Positions 27,275 to 36,263 of a stretch of 64,000 nt of DNA are shown one piece after another. This DNA is from Pedobacter nanyangensis (GTDB taxonomy: Bacteria > Bacteroidota > Bacteroidia > Sphingobacteriales > Sphingobacteriaceae): NCBI RefSeq assembly GCF_003313505.1, contig NZ_QMHO01000005.1, positions 1 through 64,000 on the forward strand, in the 5' to 3' direction. The position numbers and the translations under genes are program-made. The stretch's first letter is position 1, and each line of letters opens with the position of its first letter. The notes below the pieces were generated by a model, which made no database searches, was not told the origin of the DNA, and worked only from the letters and a program-made list of their open reading frames with translations.

Positions 27275-27787
27275 ATGAAAAGTGAAAAAAATCGTAATGC
27301 TATGCCTAACGCTCATTTGCACGACCTCTTTGTTGATGAACTAAGAGATATTTTGGGCGCCGAAAAGCAACTATTGAAAGGATTAAAGCAAATGGCCGCT
27401 AAAGCCACAAATGAAAACCTAAAAGAAGCTTTTACCGCACACCATACCGAAACGGAAGAACAAATTGAAAGGCTCAAGCAAGTGTTCTCGAGCATTAACC
27501 TGAGCCCTAGAGCCAAAAAATGCAAAGCTATGGAAGGCCTCCTCCAGGAAGCTGAGGAAATTATGGACGAATTTGAGGATAACGAAGCCTTGGATGCTGC
27601 CCTAATTGCCGCAGCCCAAAAGGTGGAACATTATGAAATTGCCAGTTATGGTTGCTTAGTTACCTACGCAACTTTAATGGAGCATGAAGAAGCAAGAGAG
27701 CTGCTGGCCACCACCCTAAACCAGGAAAAAGAAACGGATAGTAAGCTTACCGACATTGCCATGTCGGAAGCCAACGTAATGGTATAA
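27275..27787 (+). CDS. DUF892 ferritin-like protein (YciF/YciE type)
   Basis: The 170-residue protein is a four-helix ferritin-like bundle of the DUF892 family: LHDLFVDELRDILGAEKQLL, then helices with metal-type EXXH-like contacts (HHTETEEQIERL, KVEHYEIASYG and NQEKETDSKLTDIA). YciE/YciF proteins are linked to stress response in enterobacteria, with no proven reaction. A terminator follows 14 bases after the stop, so it is monocistronic. A second DUF892 gene is at 35040. Confidence 0.9.
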   Translation: MKSEKNRNAMPNAHLHDLFVDELRDILGAEKQLLKGLKQMAAKATNENLKEAFTAHHTETEEQIERLKQVFSSINLSPRAKKCKAMEGLLQEAEEIMDEFEDNEALDAALIAAAQKVEHYEIASYGCLVTYATLMEHEEARELLATTLNQEKETDSKLTDIAMSEANVMV

Positions 27788-27800
27788 GTTTTCTGTTTGC

Positions 27801-27836
27801 GTCGGCGTTAACAATAAGGTAACGCCGGCTTTTTTT
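27801..27836 (+). terminator. Intrinsic terminator after DUF892 gene
   Basis: A 10-bp stem (GTCGGCGTTA with TAACGCCGGC, one G-T pair) with a 9-base loop is followed by seven T residues, 14 bases after the DUF892 stop codon. Confidence 0.85.
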
Positions 27837-27928
27837 AAATCAGCTATTGCTACATCAAAATGATAACAATGCGCTGAAATTTAGGCTCCATTGTATAAAA
27901 ACATTTGTTTAACTAAAATTTTAAGACC

Positions 27929-28507
27929 ATGAAAAATCTCGTCTTTTTAGCGTACAGCATAGCGTTTACGGTAATGATAGCCTGTAACTCGCAACGGAAA
28001 GATGCCAAGGAACTGGCCGATAGCATTAACCAAACCAAAGACACTTCAACCGTAACCGCAGATATGATTACTGTGCGGGATAATGAGGCGGAATTTGCCA
28101 CCAATGCGGCTGATGCAGGACTGGCGGAGATCAATTTGGCCAATTTAGCCATTAGCAAAACGAGCAACGAACAGATCAAGTCCTATGCCAATATGATGCT
28201 AAAAGAACACGGCGCCGCCAATGATGAACTGATGGCTTTGGCCAAAAGCAAAAACATTACACTTCCTGTTGCCATGAGCAAAGAACACCAAAAAAACAGG
28301 GACGAGCTGGATCAGAAAACAGGCGCAGATTTTGACAAAAAGTATGCGAGCTTAATGGAGGAAGACCATGTAAAAGTACTTGCCTTTATGGAGCATCAGG
28401 CCAGAAAAGGAACCGATCCAGACCTTAAAGCCTTTGCCGTAAAAATGGTACCCGTAATTAATGTCCACTTAAATGCCATCAGAAAAATTAAAGACAGCCT
28501 TAAATAG
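27929..28507 (+). CDS. DUF4142 lipoprotein
   Basis: The 192-residue protein has a lipoprotein signal peptide (MKNLVFLAYSIAFTVMIAC, cleavage before C19) followed by a DUF4142 helical domain (about 55-190), with a ferritin-like pattern such as KEHGAANDELMALAKSK and LMEEDHVKVLAFMEHQA. DUF4142 proteins are found in stress and oxidative contexts. It would be anchored to the periplasmic or outer membrane face. It precedes the glycosyltransferase fusion gene by 68 bases. Confidence 0.88.
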   Translation: MKNLVFLAYSIAFTVMIACNSQRKDAKELADSINQTKDTSTVTADMITVRDNEAEFATNAADAGLAEINLANLAISKTSNEQIKSYANMMLKEHGAANDELMALAKSKNITLPVAMSKEHQKNRDELDQKTGADFDKKYASLMEEDHVKVLAFMEHQARKGTDPDLKAFAVKMVPVINVHLNAIRKIKDSLK

Positions 28508-28575
28508 GTCACAAACCTTTTAAGCCCGTTGGTTGTTGCTTTAAAATAAAATGCAGTACCTCTCTTACAAAATAA

Positions 28576-30855
28576 ATGACGATGAAAATAGCTTATATCA
28601 GCACCTCACTACCTCAAGAATGTGGCATTGCTACCTTTAACGCTAACTTGGCAATGGCTATTAACCAACACAACAATATTTCCAAAGACAGTTTTGTAAT
28701 TGCTTTAAGTGATGCTGAGGACCTCAAAACCTACCATTATCCCAATGAGGTAAAATATATTATCAGGCAAAATAATCAAAAGGATTATTTAAGGGCCGCT
28801 AATTACATTAACACCAGCCAGGTGGATGCCTGCGTAATTGAGCACGAGTTTGGCATTTATGGTGGCGAAAGCGGTTTGTACTTACTTACTTTAATGGCAA
28901 GGCTCAACAAGCCCATCGTTACAATTTTGCACACGGTACTCAAACAGCCCAATTATATCCAACAAACCATCATCCAACAAATAGCAAAACGCTCGGCCAA
29001 TATTGTGGTGATGAGCCAAAAAGCCATTGGATTTTTAACCAGTATTTACCATATACCCAAAGAAAAAATTAAATATATAGAGCATGGCGTACCTGATTTA
29101 GAACCACCTAGCCATAACCCAATTAAAGCGGCCTATCCTTTTATAGACAATAAGGTGCTGTTAACCTTTGGCTTAATTAGCAGGGGAAAAGGGTTAGAAA
29201 CCGTGGTAGAGGCCCTACCTAAAATTGTAGCCAAGCATCCGAATGTGGTGTACGTGGTTTTAGGCAATACCCACCCAGGAGTAGTTAAAAGTGCTGGCGA
29301 AGAATATCGGGATAACCTAAAACGCCTGGCCAAAAAACTTGAGGTAGAGAAACATTTAGTGTTTGTGAACAAATTTGTAGACGAAAATGAGCTGCACCAG
29401 TACTTATCTGCAGCCGACGTATACATTACCCCCTACCTGAATGAAGCTCAAATTACCAGTGGCACACTTTCTTATGCCATTGGTGCCGGTGCCGCCGTAA
29501 TTTCAACCCCCTATTGGCACGCCCAAGAATTATTGGCCCAAAAAAGAGGCGTGTTATTTGATTTCAAAAACAGCGATCAATTGGCACTAAGGGTAAACGA
29601 ACTGTTGGAGCAGCCCGAAAAATTAGGCGAACTCAAGTATAATGCCTATCAATATGGGCTCTCGTTACGTTGGCCCAATATTGGTAAAAAATACATCAAG
29701 GTGCTTCAAAGCGCCATACTAGCCAAGGAAAAATCTATCCTAGAAAATAAAAGCATTATTGATGTAGATAGTATCCCAACCTTTAACTTAAGCCATATTC
29801 GCCGCCTAACGGATGACACGGGGATTGTACAGCATGCCAAATACGGCATTCCAAATTTAAAGGAAGGGTATTGTTTAGATGACAATGCAAGGGCCTTGAT
29901 TATGGCCTTAATGGCCTTTGAACAATATAAAAGCAAGGAAGCCCTGGATTTGCTCCCCATTTATTTGAGCTATATCCAGTACATGCAAAAGGAAGATGGA
30001 AATTTCCGCAACTTTTTGAGTTTTAGCCGAAATTACCTGGATGAGGTGGGCTCCGAAGATTCATTTGGTAGAACGATATGGTCTTTAGGCTATCTGATCA
30101 ATCATGCTCCAAACAATTCGTACAAAGAGTTTGCCGATGAGCTTTTCTTAAAATCGGTTCCACATTTTGCTAAACTCAAGCACCTAAGGGGAGTTGCCAA
30201 TACGATGATTGGGGTGCATCACTACCTGAAAGTTAACCCTCATGATGAGCGTATTGTAAACGAGCTTAACCAATTGGCAGTTCCGTTGATTGATGCTTAT
30301 TTAGATACCAAAGCAGGCGATTGGCATTGGTTTGAACAAAAACTAACCTACGACAATGCCATTTTACCTTTGGCACTGCTTTGCCATTACGAAATCAACC
30401 ACAACAACCAGTCGTTAAACATTGCGCTGGAAGCTTTGGATTTCCTTACCAACAAGACCTTAGCTTTTGGATTTTTAAATCCGGTAGGCAATGATGGTTG
30501 GTTAGAGAAAAATCATCCGATGGCCTTATATGACCAACAGGCAATTGAAACCATGGCTATGGTGTTGGTTTATTTCAAGGCCTACGAAATTACCAAAAAC
30601 GTGAAATACATGCACCATTTGTATCAAAGCTATCTTTGGTTTTTGGGCGAAAATAGCCTCAACCTCCCACTATACGACCACGAAACCAAAGGTTGTGCCG
30701 ATGGATTGCAGCCCCATGGTGTCAACAGAAATCAGGGGGCGGAAAGTACCTTGGCCTATCTAATCTCGCACCTAGTAGTATTTAAGGCCTTGGAAATTGA
30801 ATACCGTTACTTGGCGGGCAATAACCAGCTACAGGCAGACATTCTGGAAAAATAG
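28576..30855 (+). CDS. GT4 glycosyltransferase fused to an alpha/alpha-toroid domain
   Basis: The 759-residue protein has a GT4 glycosyltransferase (GT-B fold) over about 3-370, starting MKIAYISTSLPQECGIATF; the motifs TFGLISRGKGLETVVEAL and the late IGAGAAVISTPYWHAQELL are donor-binding. The C-terminal part (about 400-750) looks like a six-hairpin glycosidase-like toroid (LDDNARALIMAL, DWHWFEQKLTYDNAILP). An ATG two codons downstream (28582) is a possible alternative start. The gene is convergent with GH130-2 and its product has no signal peptide. Such proteins occur beside GH130 genes, which suggests handling of an intracellular mannose- or glucose-containing glycan, but this is inference. 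Confidence 0.88.
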   Translation: MTMKIAYISTSLPQECGIATFNANLAMAINQHNNISKDSFVIALSDAEDLKTYHYPNEVKYIIRQNNQKDYLRAANYINTSQVDACVIEHEFGIYGGESGLYLLTLMARLNKPIVTILHTVLKQPNYIQQTIIQQIAKRSANIVVMSQKAIGFLTSIYHIPKEKIKYIEHGVPDLEPPSHNPIKAAYPFIDNKVLLTFGLISRGKGLETVVEALPKIVAKHPNVVYVVLGNTHPGVVKSAGEEYRDNLKRLAKKLEVEKHLVFVNKFVDENELHQYLSAADVYITPYLNEAQITSGTLSYAIGAGAAVISTPYWHAQELLAQKRGVLFDFKNSDQLALRVNELLEQPEKLGELKYNAYQYGLSLRWPNIGKKYIKVLQSAILAKEKSILENKSIIDVDSIPTFNLSHIRRLTDDTGIVQHAKYGIPNLKEGYCLDDNARALIMALMAFEQYKSKEALDLLPIYLSYIQYMQKEDGNFRNFLSFSRNYLDEVGSEDSFGRTIWSLGYLINHAPNNSYKEFADELFLKSVPHFAKLKHLRGVANTMIGVHHYLKVNPHDERIVNELNQLAVPLIDAYLDTKAGDWHWFEQKLTYDNAILPLALLCHYEINHNNQSLNIALEALDFLTNKTLAFGFLNPVGNDGWLEKNHPMALYDQQAIETMAMVLVYFKAYEITKNVKYMHHLYQSYLWFLGENSLNLPLYDHETKGCADGLQPHGVNRNQGAESTLAYLISHLVVFKALEIEYRYLAGNNQLQADILEK

Positions 30856-30874
30856 TTTAACCTTTGCGAATATC

Positions 30875-30915
30875 TATTCATCCTCCATGATTTAAAAAAT
30901 CGTTGAGGATGAATA
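30875..30915. terminator. Long hairpin between convergent genes
   Basis: A perfect 11-bp stem (TATTCATCCTC with GAGGATGAATA) lies 20 bases after the glycosyltransferase stop and 44 bases before the GH130 stop. An inner GATT-taaa-AATC pair is also possible. There is no strong U tract, so termination would be factor-aided or bidirectional. Confidence 0.55.
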
Positions 30916-30958
30916 ATATCAGATAATTTTGCCCCCTGAACCTTTGGAGCGGCGATGA

Positions 30959-32437
30959 TTAAACTGCCGTACCGTTGTTATGTTCTAAAATCCGTTCCAG
31001 CAAACGCTCTAAATTTACGGTAGCAAAAGAGGAACAATAATCAGACAGGCCATAGGGAATAATCAGTTCGCCATTATGGATGATAGAGCCACAGGAATAC
31101 AGCACATTGGGCACGTAACCTTCGCGTTCGTCGGGGTTAGGCACCAACAATGGCTCATGCAAACGCCCAATTTCAATGGAAGGATCATTTAAATCCAATA
31201 AGCTTGCGCCCAGGCAGTACCTGCGCATAGGCCCTACGCCGTGGGTAATGATCAGCCAGCCCGCTTCTGTTTCTATAGGCGATCCGCAATTACCTATCTG
31301 TATAAATTCCCAGGCATATAGCGGCGACTGTAGTTTAACAGGCTGGTCCCACACGGTGATCCTATCCGAGTACATTAAATAATTGTTCCAGCCATCTATA
31401 CGCGACATCATGGCGTATTTACCATTGATTTTTTTGGGAAACAAGGCCAAGTTTTTGTTTTGCGCTCCTTTTCCATGCAAAGGACTTACCTTAAAGTCAT
31501 AAAAATCGGTGGTTTGCATTAACTTTGGAATAATGAACGAGCCATCAAATGCCGTGTAAGTGCCATAGTAAATCACGCTGCCGTCATCTTTGGTAAAACG
31601 TACGAAACGGGCATCTTCAATTCCTTTGCGTTCAAATTCAGAAATGGGAAAAATTACCCGATCGGAAATGTCAGTATCTTTAGAAAAACAGATTTCGTGA
31701 TAGGTATCCGAGAGCCATAGGATACGGTCGTATTCCAACTTGCCAACATCGTCCTCCTGCTTTTCTTTGGCGTCAAGCACCAGTTTACGCAGCTGTGCAT
31801 AGTCAAATTTCTCGCCCAAATTAGCATTCACGTCGGTAATCACATTCATTGAAATGCTGGCATCCGCAGCTTTTTTAAGGAAAAGACGTTTATTGTAGAT
31901 GGCATTTTTTACCACTTCAGCCTCGTCAATATAGTTTCCGGCAGGCAATACGTGTATGTTATTGTGGCAATCAATGAGCGCCCTCCTAAATACCACTGAT
32001 GAGATATGCCCTTCGCCAACAGCCCTAAAACTAATGATCACCCGCTTTTCACCCTCTACCAAATTGGTCTGGTCGGGATCTTCTACTATGGAGGGATTAA
32101 AAAACGCTGCCGATTCGATAGAGTATTCATGTGTAAAGTACGAGCCAATGAGGTATTTGGTAAACTCGTCCATATTTTTATAGTCGATACCCATTTCCTC
32201 AATAAGCCATTGTATTTTTTTGCAATGCTTTAAGAAAACCTTGGTAATATTCCTATGCCGCTTGGAGAATTCCTGCAATAGTGGCGAAACGATCTCAAAA
32301 ACCTGCTTTTCGCTAAGGCTGGTTACTTTTTGCACAACTTCCTTGGCTCGTTCATCGCCATTGTAAAAAAATCTGGCAATTACCCTTTTGGGATCCGGAT
32401 AAACCTTCACCGGTTTTCTGCTAACTGTTATCCTCAT
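30959..32437 (-). CDS. GH130-family enzyme with N-terminal extension
   Basis: From the ATG at 32437 the protein has 492 residues; the frame is open 20 codons further, but those lack signal. The N-terminal extension (about 1-130) precedes a GH130 propeller (about 130-490) with GIEDARFVRF as the GxEDxR catalytic motif, WLIITHGVGPMRRYCLGASLL in the core and IIPYGLSDYCSSFATVNL near the C terminus. Together with the 348-residue GH130 at 17790 this is a family pair. The enzyme is predicted cytosolic. The substrate is unknown; manno-oligosaccharide phosphorolysis is the usual activity. It is convergent with the GT4 fusion gene. Confidence 0.88.
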   Translation of the reverse strand: MRITVSRKPVKVYPDPKRVIARFFYNGDERAKEVVQKVTSLSEKQVFEIVSPLLQEFSKRHRNITKVFLKHCKKIQWLIEEMGIDYKNMDEFTKYLIGSYFTHEYSIESAAFFNPSIVEDPDQTNLVEGEKRVIISFRAVGEGHISSVVFRRALIDCHNNIHVLPAGNYIDEAEVVKNAIYNKRLFLKKAADASISMNVITDVNANLGEKFDYAQLRKLVLDAKEKQEDDVGKLEYDRILWLSDTYHEICFSKDTDISDRVIFPISEFERKGIEDARFVRFTKDDGSVIYYGTYTAFDGSFIIPKLMQTTDFYDFKVSPLHGKGAQNKNLALFPKKINGKYAMMSRIDGWNNYLMYSDRITVWDQPVKLQSPLYAWEFIQIGNCGSPIETEAGWLIITHGVGPMRRYCLGASLLDLNDPSIEIGRLHEPLLVPNPDEREGYVPNVLYSCGSIIHNGELIIPYGLSDYCSSFATVNLERLLERILEHNNGTAV

Positions 32438-32554
32438 TGTAAAATTTGTTTTAAAATAAATAACAATTTTTTGGAGATTGGGTTTGATAAAAACCAATGG
32501 GCATAGCTCAAAACTAAATTAATTGCGAGTTGTTATCCTTGGAAAGAACTTGTT

Positions 32555-32800
32555 ATGAACTCTTCCCACGTTGACTTTTATATTGTTGCCAACATTAATG
32601 GCAGCGAAAAGCATATTAAGGTGATCACACTGGAAACTACCGATGGTGTTCCTTATTATTCCTGTTATATCGGTGAAAATGAAATTACCCAACTAAGGAA
32701 CGAGATTTATGGGAAATGGGAGCAGCTATGGGGCAACTTACCCCAAGAAACGGTCAATGACATCGGTGAAAAAATTCTGGAAAAAATCACTCCGCCCTAA
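32555..32800 (+). CDS. Conserved small protein, unknown function
   Basis: The 81-residue protein has an alpha/beta-looking mixture (VDFYIVANINGSEKHIKVIT, then GVPYYSCYIGENEITQL) and no signal peptide or membrane part. No family is recognised. It is alone on the plus strand and convergent with the response regulator, 5 bases apart. Confidence 0.55.
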   Translation: MNSSHVDFYIVANINGSEKHIKVITLETTDGVPYYSCYIGENEITQLRNEIYGKWEQLWGNLPQETVNDIGEKILEKITPP

Positions 32801-32805
32801 ACTAA

Positions 32806-33489
32806 TCAACTATCTTTAAGGATACCATTCACCAAACAGTATTTAACCAGCGCGGCAGTATTGCGCACACCCGTTTTGCTTATCATCTGCAATCGATGTC
32901 CTTCTACAGTGCGTTTGCTCGTAAATAGTTTATCTGCTATCTCCAAGTTTGTATATCCGTCGGCAATGAGCTCTAATATCTCGATTTCCCGGCTCGAAAA
33001 ATCAACTTTAACTTGCCGATTTTGTTTACCGCTTACCCGCACCCCCATCAAACTCCTGCTGAGCAGTTGATAGGCAAGTTCTGTACAGACGTAAAAAGAG
33101 TTATGCATCACCTGTTTTATCGAAAAAATAAGCTCTTCTTCGTTTACGCTTTTAAGCAAATACCCTTTTGCACCTACCTGTAGTGCCTGCGAAACGTATT
33201 TTTCGTGATCCAGCATCGACAGCATAATGACTTTAGTTTTAGGATAAAGCTGGTTAACTTCTTTACAAAGATCCAGGCCGTTCATTTCCGGCATGTTAAT
33301 GTCCGCCAATACCAGATCTATCGGTTCTTCGGCATGTTTCATGATTTTTAGGGTTTCGATCCCATTCGCACCTTCGCCCACCACGTTAAAATCACTGTAC
33401 TTCAGCAACAGCGATTTAATGCCGTCCCTTACCAAATGATGGTCATCTGCCAAAAGGATATTTATTTTTTTGAGATTATCTTGCGCCAT
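32806..33489 (-). CDS. NarL/LuxR-type response regulator
   Basis: The 227-residue protein has a receiver domain with acidic pair D15-D16, phospho-acceptor D63 (LVLADINMPEMNG), a conserved Lys at the receiver end (GYLLKSVNEEE), and a LuxR-type helix-turn-helix (about 165-227; SSREIEILELIADGYTNLEI). It overlaps the kinase gene by 14 bases, so they are one operon and a cognate pair. It is closely similar to the regulator at 19799 over most of the receiver and the DNA-binding domain. Confidence 0.95.
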   Translation of the reverse strand: MAQDNLKKINILLADDHHLVRDGIKSLLLKYSDFNVVGEGANGIETLKIMKHAEEPIDLVLADINMPEMNGLDLCKEVNQLYPKTKVIMLSMLDHEKYVSQALQVGAKGYLLKSVNEEELIFSIKQVMHNSFYVCTELAYQLLSRSLMGVRVSGKQNRQVKVDFSSREIEILELIADGYTNLEIADKLFTSKRTVEGHRLQMISKTGVRNTAALVKYCLVNGILKDS

Positions 33490-34594
33490 TTAAAGGAATG
33501 TTCATTAATACTTTGGTTCCACTTTCGGGGTTGGAAAAAACTTCGAAAACGCCATTTAAGATATGCAGTCTATTGATAATACTTTTGATACCAAATCCTT
33601 TTTTTGGATCACCAAGCACGCTTTTATCCAGCCCTTTACCATTATCTGTTTGGCTGATGTACAGATCGTCGCCTTTTTGGAATACGAGCACATTGACATG
33701 GCTTGCCGAAGCATGTTTGATCGTATTGTTTACAAGCTCCTGCAAAATGCGGTAAATGATCACTTCAAGGCTTTTATCGAGGTGCAGCACCTTGATGTTG
33801 AAACTCAGGTTGAACGAAATCTGATTTGCGTCGAGCTTTCTCTCCAACATATCTTTCAATGCCGCTTCCAGGCCCATATCATTGAGCAGTACCGGGGTTA
33901 GTTCAAAGGAAATTTCGCGTACTTTTTTAATAGCGGCATTTATCAAATTCCTGCTTTCCGTTTCTGAAGAGCTTAACTTCAACTGTGCGGCAAATAGCAG
34001 CTGCCCTATCTCGTTGTGCAGATTTTCGGCAATATTTCTGCGCTCCTCCTCTTGTGCATTGATAATCGCCTCAAACAGTTGTTGCTGCTGTAAAACCTTC
34101 AGTTTCGCCTGCTCATCAAGCAGTTTCTGACGCTCCTCTACAAGCGCAATTTGTTGGGTAACATCCTGTGAAATGCCAATTATCTGTAGGGGCATCCCAA
34201 AACTGTCTCGTTTCAGTATTTTTCTTTTGGTTGAAAGCCAACGTACCTTGCCTTCAAAATCTATGATGCGGTACCTAAATTCAACCACATGATCGTTCTT
34301 GGCGGTTTTTAAATGATCAATTTCCTTAAAATAGTTGTACTGATCAGCAGGATGTATTGTTTTTTCAAAAAAACGAAGCCCCATATCATTAATTTCCTTT
34401 TTGCTCATCTTGAACAAATGATGCACGTGGGCATTGGAATAAATTTTCCGCATCTGTTGAATGTCAGTTACACAAATCATATCCGGAATTGCGTCTGCCA
34501 TTTTAGAGAACACTAGGGAATCTATCTCAAAATCACTAATGAGGATATCGTCTATTTCCTGGGCCGCAGGTTCTAAATCTTTGCTTTCCTCCAT
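33476..34594 (-). CDS. PAS sensor histidine kinase (HisKA_3 type)
   Basis: The 372-residue protein has one PAS domain (about 25-150, with IHPADQYNYF and GISQDVTQQ), a coiled linker, HisKA_3 with the phospho-His in IAENLHNEIGQ (about 185-200), and a HATPase domain (about 270-370, DNGKGL and GFGIKSI). There is no membrane helix. The PAS plus kinase core matches the last third of the 1196-residue kinase at 21353 closely, so they are paralogues. It overlaps and is upstream of the response regulator gene. Confidence 0.95.
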   Translation of the reverse strand: MEESKDLEPAAQEIDDILISDFEIDSLVFSKMADAIPDMICVTDIQQMRKIYSNAHVHHLFKMSKKEINDMGLRFFEKTIHPADQYNYFKEIDHLKTAKNDHVVEFRYRIIDFEGKVRWLSTKRKILKRDSFGMPLQIIGISQDVTQQIALVEERQKLLDEQAKLKVLQQQQLFEAIINAQEEERRNIAENLHNEIGQLLFAAQLKLSSSETESRNLINAAIKKVREISFELTPVLLNDMGLEAALKDMLERKLDANQISFNLSFNIKVLHLDKSLEVIIYRILQELVNNTIKHASASHVNVLVFQKGDDLYISQTDNGKGLDKSVLGDPKKGFGIKSIINRLHILNGVFEVFSNPESGTKVLMNIPLNGAR

Positions 34595-34654
34595 AATTCA
34601 CCTTTTTAGAACAATTAATCTAATATAGGATAAAAATCTATTGCTTATATGTTA

Positions 34655-35038
34655 CTAATCCGTAACTAAACAACTATCTACACCGTTTAGGAAATAGCTC
34701 AGATCAAAAGGCTTTGCTATAAATAAATCAATGTATTGCTGATGATTACCAAATTTATTTAAAGGATATGCAGAGATTACTACGAGCGGTACCGATGGAT
34801 AAAGGGATTTGATTTGACGGCAAAAGTCTTCTTGTTCTGGCATAGGAGCCACTACCTGGTCAAGCAATATTAAATCTGGATTTAATAGCTTTGTTTTGCC
34901 CAGCATTTCGGTAGAAACAAAGGTAAGTTCATATTTTTCAGGTAAAAGTGCAGCAGTTAGGATAGTTTGCATGCTATCCTCATCTTCAAAAATCAATAGT
35001 TTAGGTTTTTCCGAAATATCGGTAGATAGGTAGGCCAT
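34655..35038 (-). CDS. Stand-alone response regulator receiver protein
   Basis: From the ATG at 35038 the protein has 127 residues and is only a receiver domain: acidic cluster E18-D21 (FEDEDSM), phospho-acceptor D60 (LILLDQ), Ser in VVISAYP and conserved Lys in IAKPFD. No output domain is attached, so it acts by binding a partner. It starts one base after the stop of the DUF892 gene. A partner among the nearby kinases is likely but not shown. Confidence 0.85.
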   Translation of the reverse strand: MAYLSTDISEKPKLLIFEDEDSMQTILTAALLPEKYELTFVSTEMLGKTKLLNPDLILLDQVVAPMPEQEDFCRQIKSLYPSVPLVVISAYPLNKFGNHQQYIDLFIAKPFDLSYFLNGVDSCLVTD

Positions 35039-35039
35039 A

Positions 35040-35576
35040 TTAGGTAATTTCATCGAGCATCGTACCAGTGTCGGCCATGGCAAGCTGCTCTTCTTCTTGT
35101 TGTTTATGGTGTATAATAATTTTTAATAGGTTAACCACTTTTTGCTGGCCCAGTTCCATGGCCTGCGCCAAAAGGGAGGTATAGGCAGTTACCTGGTATT
35201 GTTGTACCTGCTGCATGCCTACAATTAATCCCGCATCGCGGATAAAGCTTAGGCGCGGAGTAACATCAATAATATCATAGCATTCTTCAATCAAAACTTC
35301 CATGTCCTGGTTTTCCGCAGCAAAAACATTCACTCTTAGCGCTTCAAAACAACTTTCCAATCTGTGTAGATGCTCTTTTCCGTCCTTTTGAAACTTGTCT
35401 AACAATTCCAGCAAATCCTCGTTGCCTACAGCCAATTGCAAAATGGGCAATACGGTTAGCCATTGCCTTTCGGCATGGTACACGAGCTGTAAGCTTTCAA
35501 TCAAAGATTTACCTCTTAAATCTTCTTTGTTGAGCGTTTTCTCTTTTGAAGTATTAGACTGAATTACATTAACCAT
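35040..35576 (-). CDS. DUF892 ferritin-like protein, second copy
   Basis: The ATG at 35576 gives 178 residues (a TTG seven codons upstream is less likely). It is a four-helix bundle of the DUF892/YciE type: LQLVYHAERQWLTVLPILQ, then HLHRLESCFEAL, QVQQYQVTAYTSLLAQA and the final QQEEEQLAMAD. It differs from the copy at 27275 in many metal-contact positions. The receiver protein follows by 1 base, so the two are cotranscribed. Confidence 0.85.
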   Translation of the reverse strand: MVNVIQSNTSKEKTLNKEDLRGKSLIESLQLVYHAERQWLTVLPILQLAVGNEDLLELLDKFQKDGKEHLHRLESCFEALRVNVFAAENQDMEVLIEECYDIIDVTPRLSFIRDAGLIVGMQQVQQYQVTAYTSLLAQAMELGQQKVVNLLKIIIHHKQQEEEQLAMADTGTMLDEIT

Positions 35577-35765
35577 AACTAACTCATTAAAAATCAAAGA
35601 ATAACCACCTCACTAAATGATGATTTACAACAACTAATATCCGATAACATATTTATCTGCCCAAAGCGATTTATACTCGAAAACAACGTATAAATACCTA
35701 TTTTAAAACCCCATTTTTTCAGTAGCAAAATCATAAACAATTATCGTTGGCATAGTGTTTTGATC

Positions 35766-36263
35766 ATGATGAATATTACGGAATTAACTTTAAAAGAACT
35801 GGCATCTTATTGTGCCCACAAGCAGCTGTCCATAGGAGTAGCGGAAAGTGTAACTGCAGGTTACCTGCAATTTGTATTAAGTCAGATGCCAGATGCGATG
35901 CATATTTTCAACGGTGGAGTTACGGCCTACAATATTGGACAAAAAGTAAAACACCTGGGCGTTGATTACACTCAAGGCATGCGATGCAATTGTGTTTCGG
36001 AAATTACGGCCCAAACGATGGCCGTTAATGCCTGCAGGCTTCTAAACAGCAGGATGGGCATCGCAATTACGGGCTACGCAAGTCCGGTACCAGAAGAAGG
36101 GATTACGGATTTACATGCCTATATGGCCATAGCTATAGATGGTAAGATTTCGCACACGCACAAGTTGTACAGCAAAGAAACTTCAGCTGCCCAAGCACAG
36201 CAAGATTATGTGCAGCAGGTTATGGCAGAAATGCTTTTACATCTACAACGGCTTAACCGTTAA
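35766..36263 (+). CDS. Short CinA-like (nicotinamide-nucleotide amidase-type) protein
   Basis: The 165-residue protein matches only the C-terminal amidase domain of CinA (PncC), which recycles NMN to nicotinate mononucleotide. AESVTAGYLQ stands in for AESCTGGYV, and YNIGQKVKHLGV keeps the Tyr and Lys of the active site. ITGYASPVPEEG replaces ITGIAGPDGG, so the domain is divergent. It is separate from the full-length cinA at 47527. Starts at 35766 and 35769 are both ATG. It runs convergently into the SDR gene, with the stop codons overlapping by two bases. Confidence 0.8.
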   Translation: MMNITELTLKELASYCAHKQLSIGVAESVTAGYLQFVLSQMPDAMHIFNGGVTAYNIGQKVKHLGVDYTQGMRCNCVSEITAQTMAVNACRLLNSRMGIAITGYASPVPEEGITDLHAYMAIAIDGKISHTHKLYSKETSAAQAQQDYVQQVMAEMLLHLQRLNR

